Below are positions 42,940-54,440 of a DNA stretch of 64,000 bases, in pieces; the stretch's first letter is position 1, and each line of letters opens with the position of its first letter. The position numbers and the translations under genes were made by a program. Below the pieces are notes generated by a model, which worked only from the letters and a program-made list of their open reading frames with translations, was not told the DNA's origin and did not search any database. Origin of the DNA: Tubulanus polymorphus (taxonomy: Eukaryota > Nemertea > Palaeonemertea > Tubulaniformes > Tubulanidae); the NCBI RefSeq assembly GCF_964204645.1, contig NC_134028.1, positions 17,644,153 to 17,708,152 of the forward strand, given 5' to 3'.

Positions 42940-43178
42940 TGATTAGCTTGTTTTCCGAGGGAACCTACGAATATAACGAAAGCATTCACGTCTTCATCTG
43001 CTGTTAAAATTTGTGCGAAGTGAGTAGGTTCAATTCCATATCTGTCTAAATTTGCATCGCTGAGTACAATAACAAACTTCTCATCAGCAAATTCTTTAGA
43101 TACACTGTGAATGGCATGTTTAGTGGCATGTAGTGTATGATCACCACTCATACAGAACTGTGAATGAGCATGCATTGT
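42940..43178 (-). CDS. VWA8: VWA8 exon, VWA domain part
   Basis: Minus-strand exon with acceptor TTTTCTGTTTTTCAG and donor GTAAGT (42934-42939). It reads TMHAHSQFCMSGDHTL, ADEKFVIVLSDANLDRYGI, PTHFAQIL and NAFVIFVGSLGKQAN, matching the conserved VWA segment of VWA8 (HSQFCMSGDHTLE, FVIVLSDANLSRYGI, NAFAIFIGSLGDQA). Phase 0 start, phase 2 end, 239 bp. Intact. Confidence 0.95.
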
Positions 43179-43600
43179 CTGAAAAACAGAAAAAATCTTG
43201 ACATTTAAGTTTGAATATTTTCTTGACACCAGCCATTAAGAATTTTTCAATGAATTGTTTAAAGGTTTTTTAACAAAAACAAACACCACTGCACTTTTCC
43301 AATCAGCAAAATAATTCAAATTTCAACTTAGTCAAAAACTGGACTTGCTCATCCATATAGCATACATATCACCGTGTAAATACATGTTTTGGGATAAAGG
43401 GTCACAGGGAGGAAAGTTGCCAGAGAATATAAATAAGAAAAATTAAAAATCACCACCAAAATGTATAAAAAAAATAACTTGTAGTTTTTTGTTACACGGA
43501 TCAAGATGTGTAATGATAAAGACTCCTCTGTCCTGAATTATGTTCTTTGAATTATGTTTGCGTTTATTCTGTAAGCCACCTTCATGCCTGACCAGGTGTT
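43179..43600. other. Intron DNA of VWA8, nothing recognised
   Basis: No gene or clear repeat. Confidence 0.4.
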
Positions 43601-43639
43601 ATATATTGCGTATCTCGAGTCGAACTACGTGTCTGTCCC

Positions 43640-44340
43640 ACCAATAGCAAGTAGGGAATGACCCCTGCAGACCCTGATCTTTGGAATCAAAAATGATGAG
43701 TTGTATCCAGGGGTAACCATACTGTGAAAAAGCATTGTCCTGCTATGAATGGTTCTTTATAAGAATTGATTTTACAAGGTTTTGGACAAAAACCTCTAGT
43801 AACCTTGACCTTTGAACTCCAATATTACTTAGGCATTTTGAGGGGTAATTATAATTGTCCAGCTTTCAATGTTTATTTATAAATCACCTTTAAAAGTTTT
43901 CTGGCAAATTACGTCAACTGACTTTGACCTTTTACCCTTCTCCCCAAAATCAATAGGGCACATCCTCTCCCTAGGGATAACACGCTATGTAATATCATTG
44001 TCCTGCTACCAACACTTCTTTTTGAATCACGTTCACAAAGTTTCATATGAATGACCTGTAGTGACCTTGACGTTCAATCCTTGGACCCCAAAATCAATAG
44101 GGCAATCCTCTCCCTGGGAGTAATCATACCATGTAATATCAATGTCCTGCAATGAATAGTTGTTCCTGAATCATGTTCACAAGTTTCACATGAATGACCT
44201 CTAGTGACCTTGACCTTTGATCCTTGGACCCCAAAATCCTCCTCTCCATCGGGTTATCAAACCATGTAATATCATTGCCGCTATCAACGGTTGTTGAAAT
44301 ATCACAAGCAGAAACAGACGGACAGATGGAGGCGGATACC
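43640..44340. repeat. About 143-bp tandem repeat with GACCTTGACCTTTGA words
   Basis: Units with GTGACCTTGACCTTTGATCC, CCCCAAAATCAATAGGGCA and CATGTAATATCATTGTCCTG begin near 43800, 43922, 44063 and 44207. The array ends in ACAGACGGACAGATGGAGGC. Such sequences are frequent in marine invertebrate genomes. Confidence 0.7.
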
Positions 44341-44344
44341 AACT

Positions 44345-45220
44345 CTGCCGCACGGGGAACATGAATTAAGTTTAGATCAGTCTTATGAACATGAAATCAT
44401 ATGGGTTTATTCATCCGTGAATATATTCCTCCAGAATTCAGGAAATGGGTACCTCGAGCCAAGAACAGAACAACACCAGAGAACACTAGACAGTGATCTC
44501 AGAAATCCTACAGCAAATCCGCAGAAATTTCGGATGTTACAAACAGTGATCCCACAGGGCCTTCAGCAAATCTGCAGAAATTTCGGAGGTTACGAAAAAA
44601 TAAGTAGAAAATTGAACAAAATAGCCCCGGAATTACAGCAAAGCACCCACGAAGTGGGGGGAGCTCGGGGCGGCTGTCTCCTCTCGAAGCTAGAGAAGTT
44701 TTTTTAGAGGGTGTCACTAAACCTAAGACCCGTTAGGTCTTAGGGGATGGTATGGTAGCTTTATGGTAGCTTTAAAATTATATATAACATTATCATTCAA
44801 TATTACAAATATATGATAACATTTGTACATACAAAAAGTGATAAGAAAATAAATAATTTTGATTTTACAGCAAGGATACTTCAGAAAGCTTTAAGCTTGA
44901 AAATACGAAGCACCTTAAAAAAAGAGATAAGAAAACAAATAAATTGCCCATGGGCAAAGTTTGGTTTACCTTGAAAGCTAGAGGTTGTTTGGAGTAAGGG
45001 CATTGCTTGAAAAATCTTTTTAATTCGTGACTTCAAAGTTTCACAAGTTTATATTGTATTCTATCTTTCTTAAAGAATTATTTTGTAGTCAAATAAGACC
45101 AAAGATATACATTTGTTTGCGGTCCACGTCCAAAATTTTGTAGGGTACAAATAGGCGCAGCAGGGAAACTATTTTATATCTTCAAAAAAATATGTTTCAC
45201 AATATGAAAAAATATTCAAA
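44345..45220. other. Intronic DNA with a small duplication and hairpin
   Basis: GCAAATCCGCAGAAATTTCGG (44515) recurs at 44571 as GCAAATCTGCAGAAATTTCGG. CTAAGACCCGTTAGGTCTTAG at 44723 is a perfect hairpin with 8-bp arms. No gene. Confidence 0.5.
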
Positions 45221-45221
45221 T

Positions 45222-45775
45222 AAGGCCATCCCAAAATAATTGTCTGTTTGCCGCAACACCGACTCAATTTTTCAGGATGAGTAGGTAGAAATTTTTTTTT
45301 GCAAAATTTTTGGGAAAAAAAACAAATTTTTCACCTTTGGGCTTTTTTACATGGAAACAATATTGCAAAAAAATCATATACGTTGTGCACGGGAAATTTG
45401 TCTAATAGCGTAGATTTCAAGAATTATTCTAAAATTATAACTTCGTCCAGAGCGTCATCTCTGTGTTAAAAATGAAACAGTACATTGAATATGTGCGCGC
45501 TTTTACGTTACCAGCTTTAATATAGTCACTATTAGAATGAATGACAGCTTATTGGAACTCGCCAGTTTCCTGGAAACTTAAACTAGGCCACATGTCAAGG
45601 CATATTTTCATACGATGCACACTAAAATTCAAACATACGTAGCTCATAGTCGGTCGGCCGTTTTTATCAAAAATAAAATTCATTTCAATGAACCCCAGAA
45701 AAAAGTTTTCACTCGGTACCTCTGAAGTTGGGTTGGTCGGGTTACGGCAAACAGACCATTATTTTGGGATGGCCT
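45222..45775. mobile_element. Harbinger-type MITE, TAA target-site duplication
   Basis: GGCCATCCCAAAATAAT-GTCTGTTTGCCG at 45225 is mirrored by CGGCAAACAGACCATTATTTTGGGATGGCC at 45746-45774. The flanks are TAA on both sides. About 550 bp, no transposase. The 3-bp TAA duplication suits PIF/Harbinger. Confidence 0.8.
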
Positions 45776-46479
45776 AAAATTCATATGATGTCACATATCA
45801 GAGGGTGGCTGAATATTGGGTCTTGGAAACCTCTTCCAATGTTGGCCACGGAAGCTAAAATACCGGTACAGAAGAAATCGGCTATTATATCGTTCTAAAT
45901 CCTGGAATTTACCACTACAATATTCAGACCTCGACAGACCTTATAGTTTGCTGCTTAGTATTATCAGGTCACAAGAAATTACAATTTATTACAAATTCTA
46001 TCGAACAGAAAACACAGCGCTCATCTTCTGCTACAATTATTCAGCCTATTATCATGTTAAACGTGCACGCGTTACAGCATCACCCTTAGTAGTGTACTGT
46101 ACGAGCTTGTGTGTGTGTGGTGTAGCACTCCGCGTGCATGTGGAGGCCTCGTGTAAGTGAATATTCGCTTACACCTCAATGTCAATCAGCACAATCACCG
46201 GGTATTAAAATGAAACAATACCTATGGCAGATGAGTGAAATAATTACATCCTCACCAGCAATGAGCATTCGAAATCCGCACGTATACGGCACCTAGTCCA
46301 ATGAAACGTACGCCATTCTATTTTAGTAGCACTGGAATTCCCCGTACATCCCAAAAAAGCCAATCCCATTCGCTCGTAGAGACAACGCCCCCCAATCGAG
46401 GTCATTGCAATTTTATACGCGAGAGCTAAGAATTTTCCCGCCAAAAACAGTTTTTCGTAGAATTTTAACTCAGTTGACC

Positions 46480-46627
46480 ATGTCATCGACAGAGGTTCGC
46501 CATGTCTTCAATCGCATCGATTATACGTCGTTTAAGCCGAGAACCAATGAAACCAATACTCACATCAAAAAACGTACCGCGATTTTACATGAATTGGCTC
46601 AATGCCAACATCATATCGCTGACAAAG
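46480..46627 (+). CDS. Candidate first exon or small gene, unknown
   Basis: ATG at 46480 (ATGTCATCGACAGAGG) opens a frame MSSTEVRHVFNRIDYTSFKP... with good non-repetitive composition, and GACAAAG is followed by GTAAACC (46628), a possible splice donor. Past this point the frame enters a short repeat. No family recognised. It could equally be chance. Confidence 0.25.
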
Positions 46628-46637
46628 GTAAACCAAA

Positions 46638-46675
46638 AACAAATATAGCTGCAAGCAGCGATAACGGGTTTCTGC
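46638..46675 (-). repeat. Short repeat CAGAAACCCGTTATCGCTGC
   Basis: Reverse of AGCTGCAAGCAGCGATAACGGG. Other copies: 10250-10285 and 22785-22822. Contains GCTGC...GCAGC inverted words. Confidence 0.7.
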
Positions 46676-46984
46676 CTTTCTGGATAGAATGTCATACAGG
46701 GATGCCAGCAAAGATTTCACCCGAAATCAGTTCGTTTTATTCCGCCTTTTTGAAGGAGCGCCACACTAGGGATCAGCTCACAACATGCCTATGTTGACCC
46801 ACGAGTGCTACTGCGTGCAAAGTCCTAATGTGCCAAGTTATGGGGAAATAACATCGAGAATAACAACGCTTGGGTGTTTTAACCATTCCCTAGTGACAGT
46901 TAAAGCGCATATTCGGTTATTATCAGTTCCGACAAATAGTGATCTAAATAAGAAAACCGAATTTGGCCCAAGGCACAAATGAGG

Positions 46985-47805
46985 CCTATAGGGTTAACTA
47001 TGCTGGAGGGAAGGCCTAGTAAAGGAGTGACAAGTCAGTCTGACAAGTCAAGCGATCAGACGGGACTACCATTTACATATGAAATTGATGTCCAATAACC
47101 ATTATAAAAACATCACGAACGGTACCATCACTCCCCATTACTCACTGTCACTGGTTGCTGACCTGCAATCATTCTTTATCGGTGCAGTGGGTAGGTATTT
47201 TCAACTGACTTAGTTCTTCTATGACATCACCAACGCCGCTGTGTCACGGACCTCCAATTTGTAATGTATGTGATGTATAAACTGACTTTAGACCGTTTTA
47301 TATCGACGACAAAAAGTTATCACCGACGCTGACATTTTCTGACGCTTACTAGTATGACCCCCTTATGGACCGGACGATGTCAATTCAATTAAATAAACGC
47401 GTACCAGTACAATAAATAAATAAACCCTGTTGAATTTTGGTTGTATTGATATCCGCGAACAAAACAAATATTATCATAGAATGTTTAAAAGGAACTGCTT
47501 TTAATAACAGTATGAATAAACTTATTTCACAAACAAGGAAGTACATTTTTAACTTGTGAATGGTCGAACCCCAGTTATTCACAGTAACCTGTGATTTGAT
47601 ATTCTCGGAGCCTTCCTTCTTTATTTATTTATGAAATGACGTCACAAACTTTCAGATTCGCGCCAGTACGCGCGCCATGATTGATGATTGCTATTTGACC
47701 GGTGTTATCATTAATTTTTAGTAATTTTAAGTATAAAATAGGAAGCACAGTACATCCATAGAATCTACGCGCAGAAAGAGACTGTTATATTACTATCAGA
47801 GTTTA
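46985..47805 (+). repeat. Long dispersed repeat, direct partner at 52382-53035
   Basis: Shares GTTAACTATGC-GGAGGGAA, GTCCAATAA, TTATCGGTGCAGTGGGTAGG, TATTTTCAACTGA, CCTTATGGACCGGAC and ATAGAATC-G-GTGCAGA in order with 52382-53035. Diverged, non-coding. Confidence 0.75.
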
Positions 47806-47812
47806 ACATTTT

Positions 47813-48062
47813 GTTTCAAAGAAGTTAATGTTTTTATTGAAATATTTGAATAAATACATATATTGTAGTATAGATTCAATCAATAAATTATGAATTGATT
47901 TGGTCTGGGTTTCCGGCTGATGTTGATTTTGGCTTTTATGGATTACAAATTCTATAGTGATAACTAATTGATACCTGCAACATGTGTGTAAATCAAACCT
48001 ATTCCACAAGTTGCGTGTGTTTCCTAATAAACGGGAGAGTCACTCTTGATCTTGAGTTATTA
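47813..48062 (+). repeat. Dispersed 250-bp repeat, inverted partner at 9672-9930
   Basis: See the match at 9672-9930. This copy directly follows the repeat at 46985-47805. Confidence 0.8.
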
Positions 48063-48074
48063 GAACTAGGGGTC

Positions 48075-48630
48075 CAGGGACACCATGCCCACTTGGGAAG
48101 TGGTTCCAAATGCTCAACAATCTAACAATTCAGGTATCAAAGGTATAAAACATCCCTTTTCAAAGAATACCCATCACAAACTGCAATGAGAAATGGCCAA
48201 CTCAGAATTCGGGCCAAAATTGACATTTTTGGACACTAAAAAAGGTCATAGGACGGCCATCTTGAGTCCGTATCCCAATTTTTGTTATGCTGATGGGCCC
48301 AGGGGGCATTCACATATATCCGAAAGATCAAGGTAATTGATCAAAGCATCTTCAAAATTTCCCTGTGTAAAAAGTGTTGATTTTGGCGAATAACACTGGC
48401 TGCCAGTCGGCCATCTTGATTCTGACAGCCAGTTTTTGGCCTGAAGATGTGTGTAGGGTAGATACATGTGTAACCCAAATATCAAGAGATTACATTGAAG
48501 GATCTTTAAAACTTCCCAAAATAACTGGATTCCGTCTACTGATGGACGAACGAACGAACGGATGGACGACGGACAAAAACTGAATGCAATAGCCCCCTGG
48601 GACTAAAGCCCCAAGTGGGCTTAAAATCAT
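48075..48630. mobile_element. MITE-like element with GCCCACTTGGG ends
   Basis: GCCCACTTGGG near 48088 and its inverted partner CCCCAAGTGGGC near 48610. Interior holds GGCCATCTTGA words and a GGACGAACGAACGGATGGAC run (48542). No transposase. Confidence 0.6.
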
Positions 48631-48635
48631 TCAAA

Positions 48636-49060
48636 AGGAAAGAAATGAGTTTGCCTGTTATACGCACCAAAAATACTTTTGAAATAACTGGAATATGTTT
48701 GTGGAAGAAAAACTAACCGACTCTGCAGTAGATCCCGCTCAAGACATTTAAATAATCGAAAGGAGACCTAGTTTCTCTCCATCACAACATTGAACGATCC
48801 TGCTCTGGTGGATAGAAAATCGATGCCGCCTAATGTTTTCTATCCACCACAGCAGACTTGTGTGTTTGTTTATTTCCGCTATGCGTACACTGTGAGATCT
48901 GTGTGACAAAAGGCAAACTATTTCCAGGTTTCCCAAATTTCCGTCATTCTAAGAAGATCGGGCAAACTGCTAGTCAAAATGCTGAAACTGTGGGCAAAGC
49001 AGCTAAAATGATAACGCTGAATGAATTTCTACATAATTTAAACATACGTGGCGCCATCCT
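48636..49060 (+). repeat. Dispersed repeat, inverted partner at 61830-62360
   Basis: AAAAGGAAAGAAATG, TACTTTTGAAATA, GATCCTGCTCTGGTGGATAG and CCACCACAGCAGAC reappear in reverse complement at 61830-62360. Confidence 0.8.
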
Positions 49061-49544
49061 CTGACATTTCGGCGCATGAGCTGCGGTGGGAAAACGTCTT
49101 TGAGGCATGGAATTGTCTTTTTTACTACGAAACAAAACATCTTCTTTTGGGCGGGGAATGTTGCCGATAGAGACATCACATTGAATCCGTCAAAGAAGAC
49201 AGGCTTAATTTGTGATACTGCGCAAATAATAGGAACAGGACTTTGTAATTCTAAATAGGTGTATCAGAAATTCAATTATCATGTCAAATTACTTCCAAAT
49301 ACTCGATTCTTGACTCAAATTATATCCTAGATAATTGAGTTAGAGCTGTTTTGCACTGTAAATACATAAATTCATTTTTCATTCAATGTCAATAATCACA
49401 TGTGTACTGTTTACTAATATTTTACTTATTTATCATTTATATCTAATTCTTTATTGTATAAAAGCAACAATGTTTAATGTCATTAGGAGCAATAAAGGTA
49501 TTTTTGATTTAAATTTGAATTGTCTTGGAACATCCTCACTTGCC
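49061..49544. other. Intronic DNA, nothing recognised
   Basis: No gene or clear repeat. Confidence 0.4.
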
Positions 49545-49868
49545 CGGGTTTTAATGCCTCCTGCTGAAGCTCTCGCCTAAACAAAGCCTGGCCGCAGAAC
49601 CTTCATTTGTCTATTATTACACTTCCCAAGATTTCTTTCGTGGACAGTTTGCCGCTGAACAGCCACCAGTCTATGTATTAAGCCAATCACATCACATGCG
49701 TTGTTTTTCGCTGGCAGGTTCGCTCTATCAATACTAAACATCCGATTCACTAGATATAGGCTATAGTGGCAACCCGTCCACCCAGGAAATCTTAGACCCG
49801 AGTAATACAGCAATAAGGTCTGCAGCAGGGTTTGTGTTGTGTGAGCTTCGGCAGGAGGCACTTAAACC
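49545..49868. mobile_element. MITE, 324 bp, with inverted ends
   Basis: AATGCCTCCTGCTGAAGCTC at 49552 mirrors GAGCTTCGGCAGGAGGCACTT at 49843. TIR of about 25 bp with three differences. Both strands therefore start a frame MPPAEA. No transposase. Confidence 0.8.
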
Positions 49869-50039
49869 TCTGCAAGCGAGCATGCTTTAAGTTAGGGTAC
49901 AGTGCTCAAGTTAGTAAAAAGAAATGTAACAATGACAGGATAATTTGGCTATCGTATTTGAATCAACGTGTATTTTATTCATTTTATGCATTATTCATAG
50001 ACTGATGTATTTAGACCAGCGCAGCTTACTGGTTCGTAC

Positions 50040-52260
50040 GATAAACCAGGCAAAAAGTGACTTTTATAAAAGAAAGATGACTAATGTTAAAGATACTTAT
50101 CGCGTGATAAATCATTGGTGAACAAAAAGCAGTTACTGATGAACGTATGAGCCAGTTTTTTACTGAAAAGATATCAGAAATAAGAAGCAACCTTGATCAT
50201 AAGGGTGCTACATTGGATAACTCTACTTTCTATGCACTTCATCAGCCCAATGTTGTTAATACGCTCGCTGAAATACAACAAACTACTGAGTCTGTGAAGG
50301 TAGTTCACTTATTCGCTCTATGCCAGCTAAAACTTGTAAACTTGATCCGTTTCCATCTGAGTTCATAAAATCTTCTGTGCAAATGGCAACTGTTGTTAAA
50401 CTTATTACAATGATTGCTAATATGTGTATTTCGTCTGCGAATTTCCTGATATTCTGAAACATGCAATTGTTCTACCACTTTTAAAGAACCCCTCTTTAGA
50501 TAGTGAAATTTTGAAGAATTTCAGACCTGTCTCAAATCTACCATATTTATCAAAGGTCATTGAAAAGATCATTGCATCGAGAGTTGTAGATCATTTGAAC
50601 ATAGAAAATCTTTTTGAGCCATTTCAATCTGCATACAGAACATATCACAGTACTGAAACAGCTGTTTGAAGGTTGCGGATGATATCAGATGTGCTATTGA
50701 TCATGGTAACTTATTTCTCCTTGCTATGTTGGACTTAAGTTCAGCTTTTGACACAATTGACCACGACCTTTTATTAGAACGACTTAAAGGCCGAGGAGCA
50801 GTAAAAAAGCCCAATCAATGTCAAAGATGGCAGTACCCATGCAGCCATAGTGCAGTGGAGAGCTCCAACAGTTGAAGCTGGAATTTTCCTATTTTCTCTG
50901 TCAGTTATCCGATTTGGATCCTCCTTTTTGTCAGACATGTGTTTTAATGTTTAGTATATTCATTTCTGCAGTCAAAAATGTGTTTTAGGTCCTCCTCTTC
51001 GAGAAATAAAGCTTTTTAGTTGGCATTTCCTTCAAAATTTGAATCTTTGAATGACATAGAGGGAGGAGTTATCCAGTGAATTAGTGTAGCTCACAGAGCA
51101 CAGTAACAGTAATATGATACCTATAGTCATCAGTATACATAAACAAAACATGGCCTCATTCATAGTACCAAAATTTGGCAACATCAAAACTTTTTCTATG
51201 GTCAATGGATCAGTCTGAAATTTCGTACGCTTGTTTAGCTATCTACCATCAATGTTGTGTCCAAATTTCATCGAAATCGGATAAAAATTAATGATTTTCA
51301 AAAATTTGAAATGTCACTAAAATCTTTAATCTTGGCCCTATATCTACAAAAAATTATCACTAGCGTCAGATTTTCATTCCCACTATGACTAGATTAGTTA
51401 AAATTAGTTTAGAACTTCATATGAAAACTTTTATGAATATGTCAAATTTAACTGTGTGTGACCTGCAGTTTGTTGTTAGCCTTCGCTCTCTATCCTTCCA
51501 AGAGTGTAGTCAACCTTGGCATCATTTTTGATGATTCTTTTTCATTGGGTGAACAAGTAAAGAGTGTGTGTAAGAAAGCAAACTTCCATCTATATTGCCT
51601 TAGTAAGATACAACATCTTTTGGATTTTGAAACCTGTAAAACTGCAGTCAATTCGCTTGTCATTTCGAGAACTGATTATGCCAATTCTCTTTAAACTGGA
51701 TTACCTGCCTTATTACTTAATAAACTGCAGTTAGTTCAAAATAACGCTGCAAGACTTATCACTACGACGAAGCGTGGAGAACATATAACTCCGATTTTAA
51801 AACAACTCCACTGGCTTCCAGTTCATAAACGTCTTGATTTCAAAATATTGTTAATTACATACAAATAATAATAATAATATAGCACCTGAATATCTATCTG
51901 AACTTTTTACCCCATACATTCAATGCCGTCAACTACGCTCTAGCGTGGATTGGTCAATCCTCTGTAAACCAGTTCCTCGGAGGAACATTGGCTCTAAATC
52001 TTTTAGTTATGTGAGTCCTACTTTGTGGAACTCATTGCCAAAATCTATTCGTGATAGCCAGTCACTGTCAATTTTTAAAAAGAGGCTAAAAACTCACTTT
52101 TTTCAATGAAACTTATGATTGAAATGTTGTTATGGCTCTGTATCGTTTTATCGTTTTATCTCTTAATCATATTACTTATCCTGTTTTATGTAAAGCGTTA
52201 CGAGTCTGTAATGAGAATAACGCTATATAAAAATAAACATTATTATTATTATTATTTTAT
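50040..52260 (+). pseudogene. CR1-like LINE, internally deleted and interrupted
   Basis: Left part: ILKNFRPVSNLPYLSKVIEK (50510), QSAYRTYHSTETAV (50628), LLAMLDLSSAFDTIDHDLLLERLK (50715-50790). Right part: VVNLGIIFDDSFSLGEQV (51508), TDYANSL, then in shifted frames GLPALLLNKLQLVQNNAARL (51692), LHWLPVHKRLDFKIL (51810) and PTLWNSLPKSIRDSQSLSIFKKRLKTHFF (52018-52105). The 3' tip is AACGCTATATAAAAATAAAC then (ATT)n. These blocks are diagnostic of CR1/L2-like LINEs. The RT palm between them is missing, replaced by unrelated DNA at 50800-51440. Inactive. Confidence 0.85.
50800..51440. other. Unrelated insert inside the CR1-like LINE
   Basis: About 620 bp without coding character. The LINE lacks its RT active site on either side, so this is an insertion with loss of LINE DNA. 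No terminal repeats recognised. Confidence 0.5.
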
Positions 52261-52381
52261 TAGTCTAATTTGAGTGAGAACAGAATTCTGGGTGGGGTAG
52301 GTGTTCAAAAGCAGTCAAGGCACTGTTGGGAATCGACAGATTCAAAATGGCATCTCCGTGAAATATCCAATCCGTACTTAT

Positions 52382-53035
52382 AGCGTTAACTATGCAGGAG
52401 GGAAGAAGGCCAAAGAGTAACAAGTCAGTCCAGCGAGTCATGAAATGGAAACTTCATTTCAACTCAAAGAACTTGACGTCCAATAATGATCATAAAAACA
52501 AAATCACAATGGGTACCATCACTTACTATCACTGCTGCTGCGATCAGTATTTATCGGTGCAGTGGGTAGGTATTTTCAACTGATTTTAGGCCTGTTAATA
52601 TAGGCGATGACAAGGTACCACAACGCTGACATATTCTGACGCTAATTAGAATGGCCGCATATGCGGAACATAAGCAGAACATCTACGGCCTTATGGACCG
52701 GACCAATTCAATATTAAAAAAAAAATGTGTACAATGAATAGATAAAACCTATTGAATATTCATAATATTCATATCCATGAACAAAACATTGAACTGAAGC
52801 TATTTTAAATGCATGTATCTAGCGTTTTTCAGTCGCGTGCGTACGTACGTTCCATTCTTAAGAACTGGCATTCCGTATTTAGTCTGAATACATGAATCAA
52901 TTGCTAGTCCAGATAGTGGATTTCCACCTGTTTTGACTGACAGTAAGCAATTTTAAGTTTAAATATGATGTACAGTATATACATAGAATCCGTGTGCAGA
53001 TTTGGAGCATGATACTTCTATCAGAATTCTACATT
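52382..53035 (+). repeat. Long dispersed repeat, partner at 46985-47805
   Basis: Direct diverged copy as described for 46985-47805. Confidence 0.75.
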
Positions 53036-53187
53036 CCGCTAAGTAGCTGTTAGTTGTCGAATCCAAGAGATGAATTCTATGTGATGAAAAAAGTGGAAAA
53101 TATGTAAATAATAATAATAATCAACAGAATTACAAGAGGGTTTTCGACGAAAGTCAGAAATCAACAGAATAACAAGAGGGTTTCAGA

Positions 53188-53400
53188 AACCCTGATAAAA
53201 CCCGGAAGTAAAACAGTCGACGATACCACGGGTCCACGTGCACACCTGCTGATTTCTACGACTAAGCCAATCGTAGGGGAGTCTTTGCTTTCTGATTGGT
53301 TTTTTAAAACAGATATTTTTGCGTTCAGATTTTCGCGATAAAGCTCCTATAAATTCTATATGGATAATGCTTTCATGAATGATTTGTACAACAGCACAAT
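53188..53400 (+). repeat. Dispersed repeat, partner at 42165-42440
   Basis: Direct copy of the repeat at 42165-42440, with a gap near its right end. Confidence 0.8.
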
Positions 53401-54145
53401 CAAAGGGTCTAAGGATGGCCTGAAAATTAGTCAAGATTTTTGGATACATTTTTCATGTTTTTTTTTTTGAAAATGAGAAGTAATCCATTCTCAAATTATT
53501 CATGCAAAACATATATAAGATCTGTCCTTTTTTCTATAGGAAAGTGGCCTTTTCGCGGTGAAAAAGCACCCTTTTTCTTGAAATAGAACTTCCCCAAAAA
53601 GCCCAACTCCCATCCAAAATAAGATGTTCATGATCATGGCAATTCGTTATTCATTTAAAGCAAATTCGTATATAGCTTAAGAGGTTAATATCTTAGAGGC
53701 AGGTGAGGGAAGTGAAGATAACTTACACTCCAAGATTCTGTTTGCAAGTACAACTGATCAAGATTGTCATATTGGTTATCCTAACTCAAGCGCATCACAG
53801 AAAGTGAATACAGCAAGAAAGAAATCATGTGATGAGTTCATTGTTCTTAATCTTATCTATAAGTTTGACATGGCTTTGCTATTCATCAAGCCCATCAAAA
53901 GCTTGTTATTCTTCAGCGGTACTTAAACATGAGGAAATGTGTGACTACAATGTCATAAGCCGTGGATTTTCTCAAGTAAAAGCTGTACTAAAATCAAAAT
54001 TAGTAACATCCTTATCATTTATAAATATATCAAATTTTAAAAATAGGGTTCTACACAATGTTCCATTTAGAGATTTGACCTTTAAAACAAACTTGGCTCA
54101 GTAAAGTTTCTAATGAAAAAAATGCAAAAAGCATTCAGCACAAAC
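53401..54145. other. Intronic DNA, nothing recognised
   Basis: AT-rich. A 91-codon frame at 53829-54104 has no known motif and is left uncalled. Confidence 0.4.
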
Positions 54146-54244
54146 CTTTAATACTTGCAATCTCTGTTGGTTATCAGCCGGTAACTGATCTAATTTTGAT
54201 AATTCAATATCATAATCCTCTCCCGAATGTCCAACTATATCAAC
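54146..54244 (-). CDS. VWA8: VWA8 exon
   Basis: 99 bp, 33 codons, phase 0 at both ends, acceptor TTATTTTGAAG and donor GTTTGTG. It reads VDIVGHSGEDYDIEL then LPADNQQRLQVLK, matching the conserved DIVGHSGDGYDI...RL-ILK segment of VWA8 that links the two halves of the VWA domain. Intact. Confidence 0.92.
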
Positions 54245-54332
54245 CTTCAAAATAAAACATAATACTTATTTCTTACACTCTAAAATTACAATTCTCAGTA
54301 TGAAAATTTGTATTCCCGAGTATACTTACCTA

Positions 54333-54440
54333 CAAAACATACTAGCCAGTAACCTTAGCTTGCTGGTATGACAGCCTGAAATTCAACTTGGCCTTCCACC
54401 ACCAGTTGGTGGCCTCACTGGATGCACGCTCATATAACTC
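54333..54440. repeat. DIRS-like element terminal repeat, left
   Basis: Inverted partner of 59690-59805. Shared words include ACATACTAGCCAGTAACCTT and CACGCTCATATAA. Confidence 0.8.

Noticed and set aside
53829..54104. 91-codon frame next to a VWA8 exon as another exon
   Set aside because: Wrong strand for VWA8 and no similarity to known protein parts.
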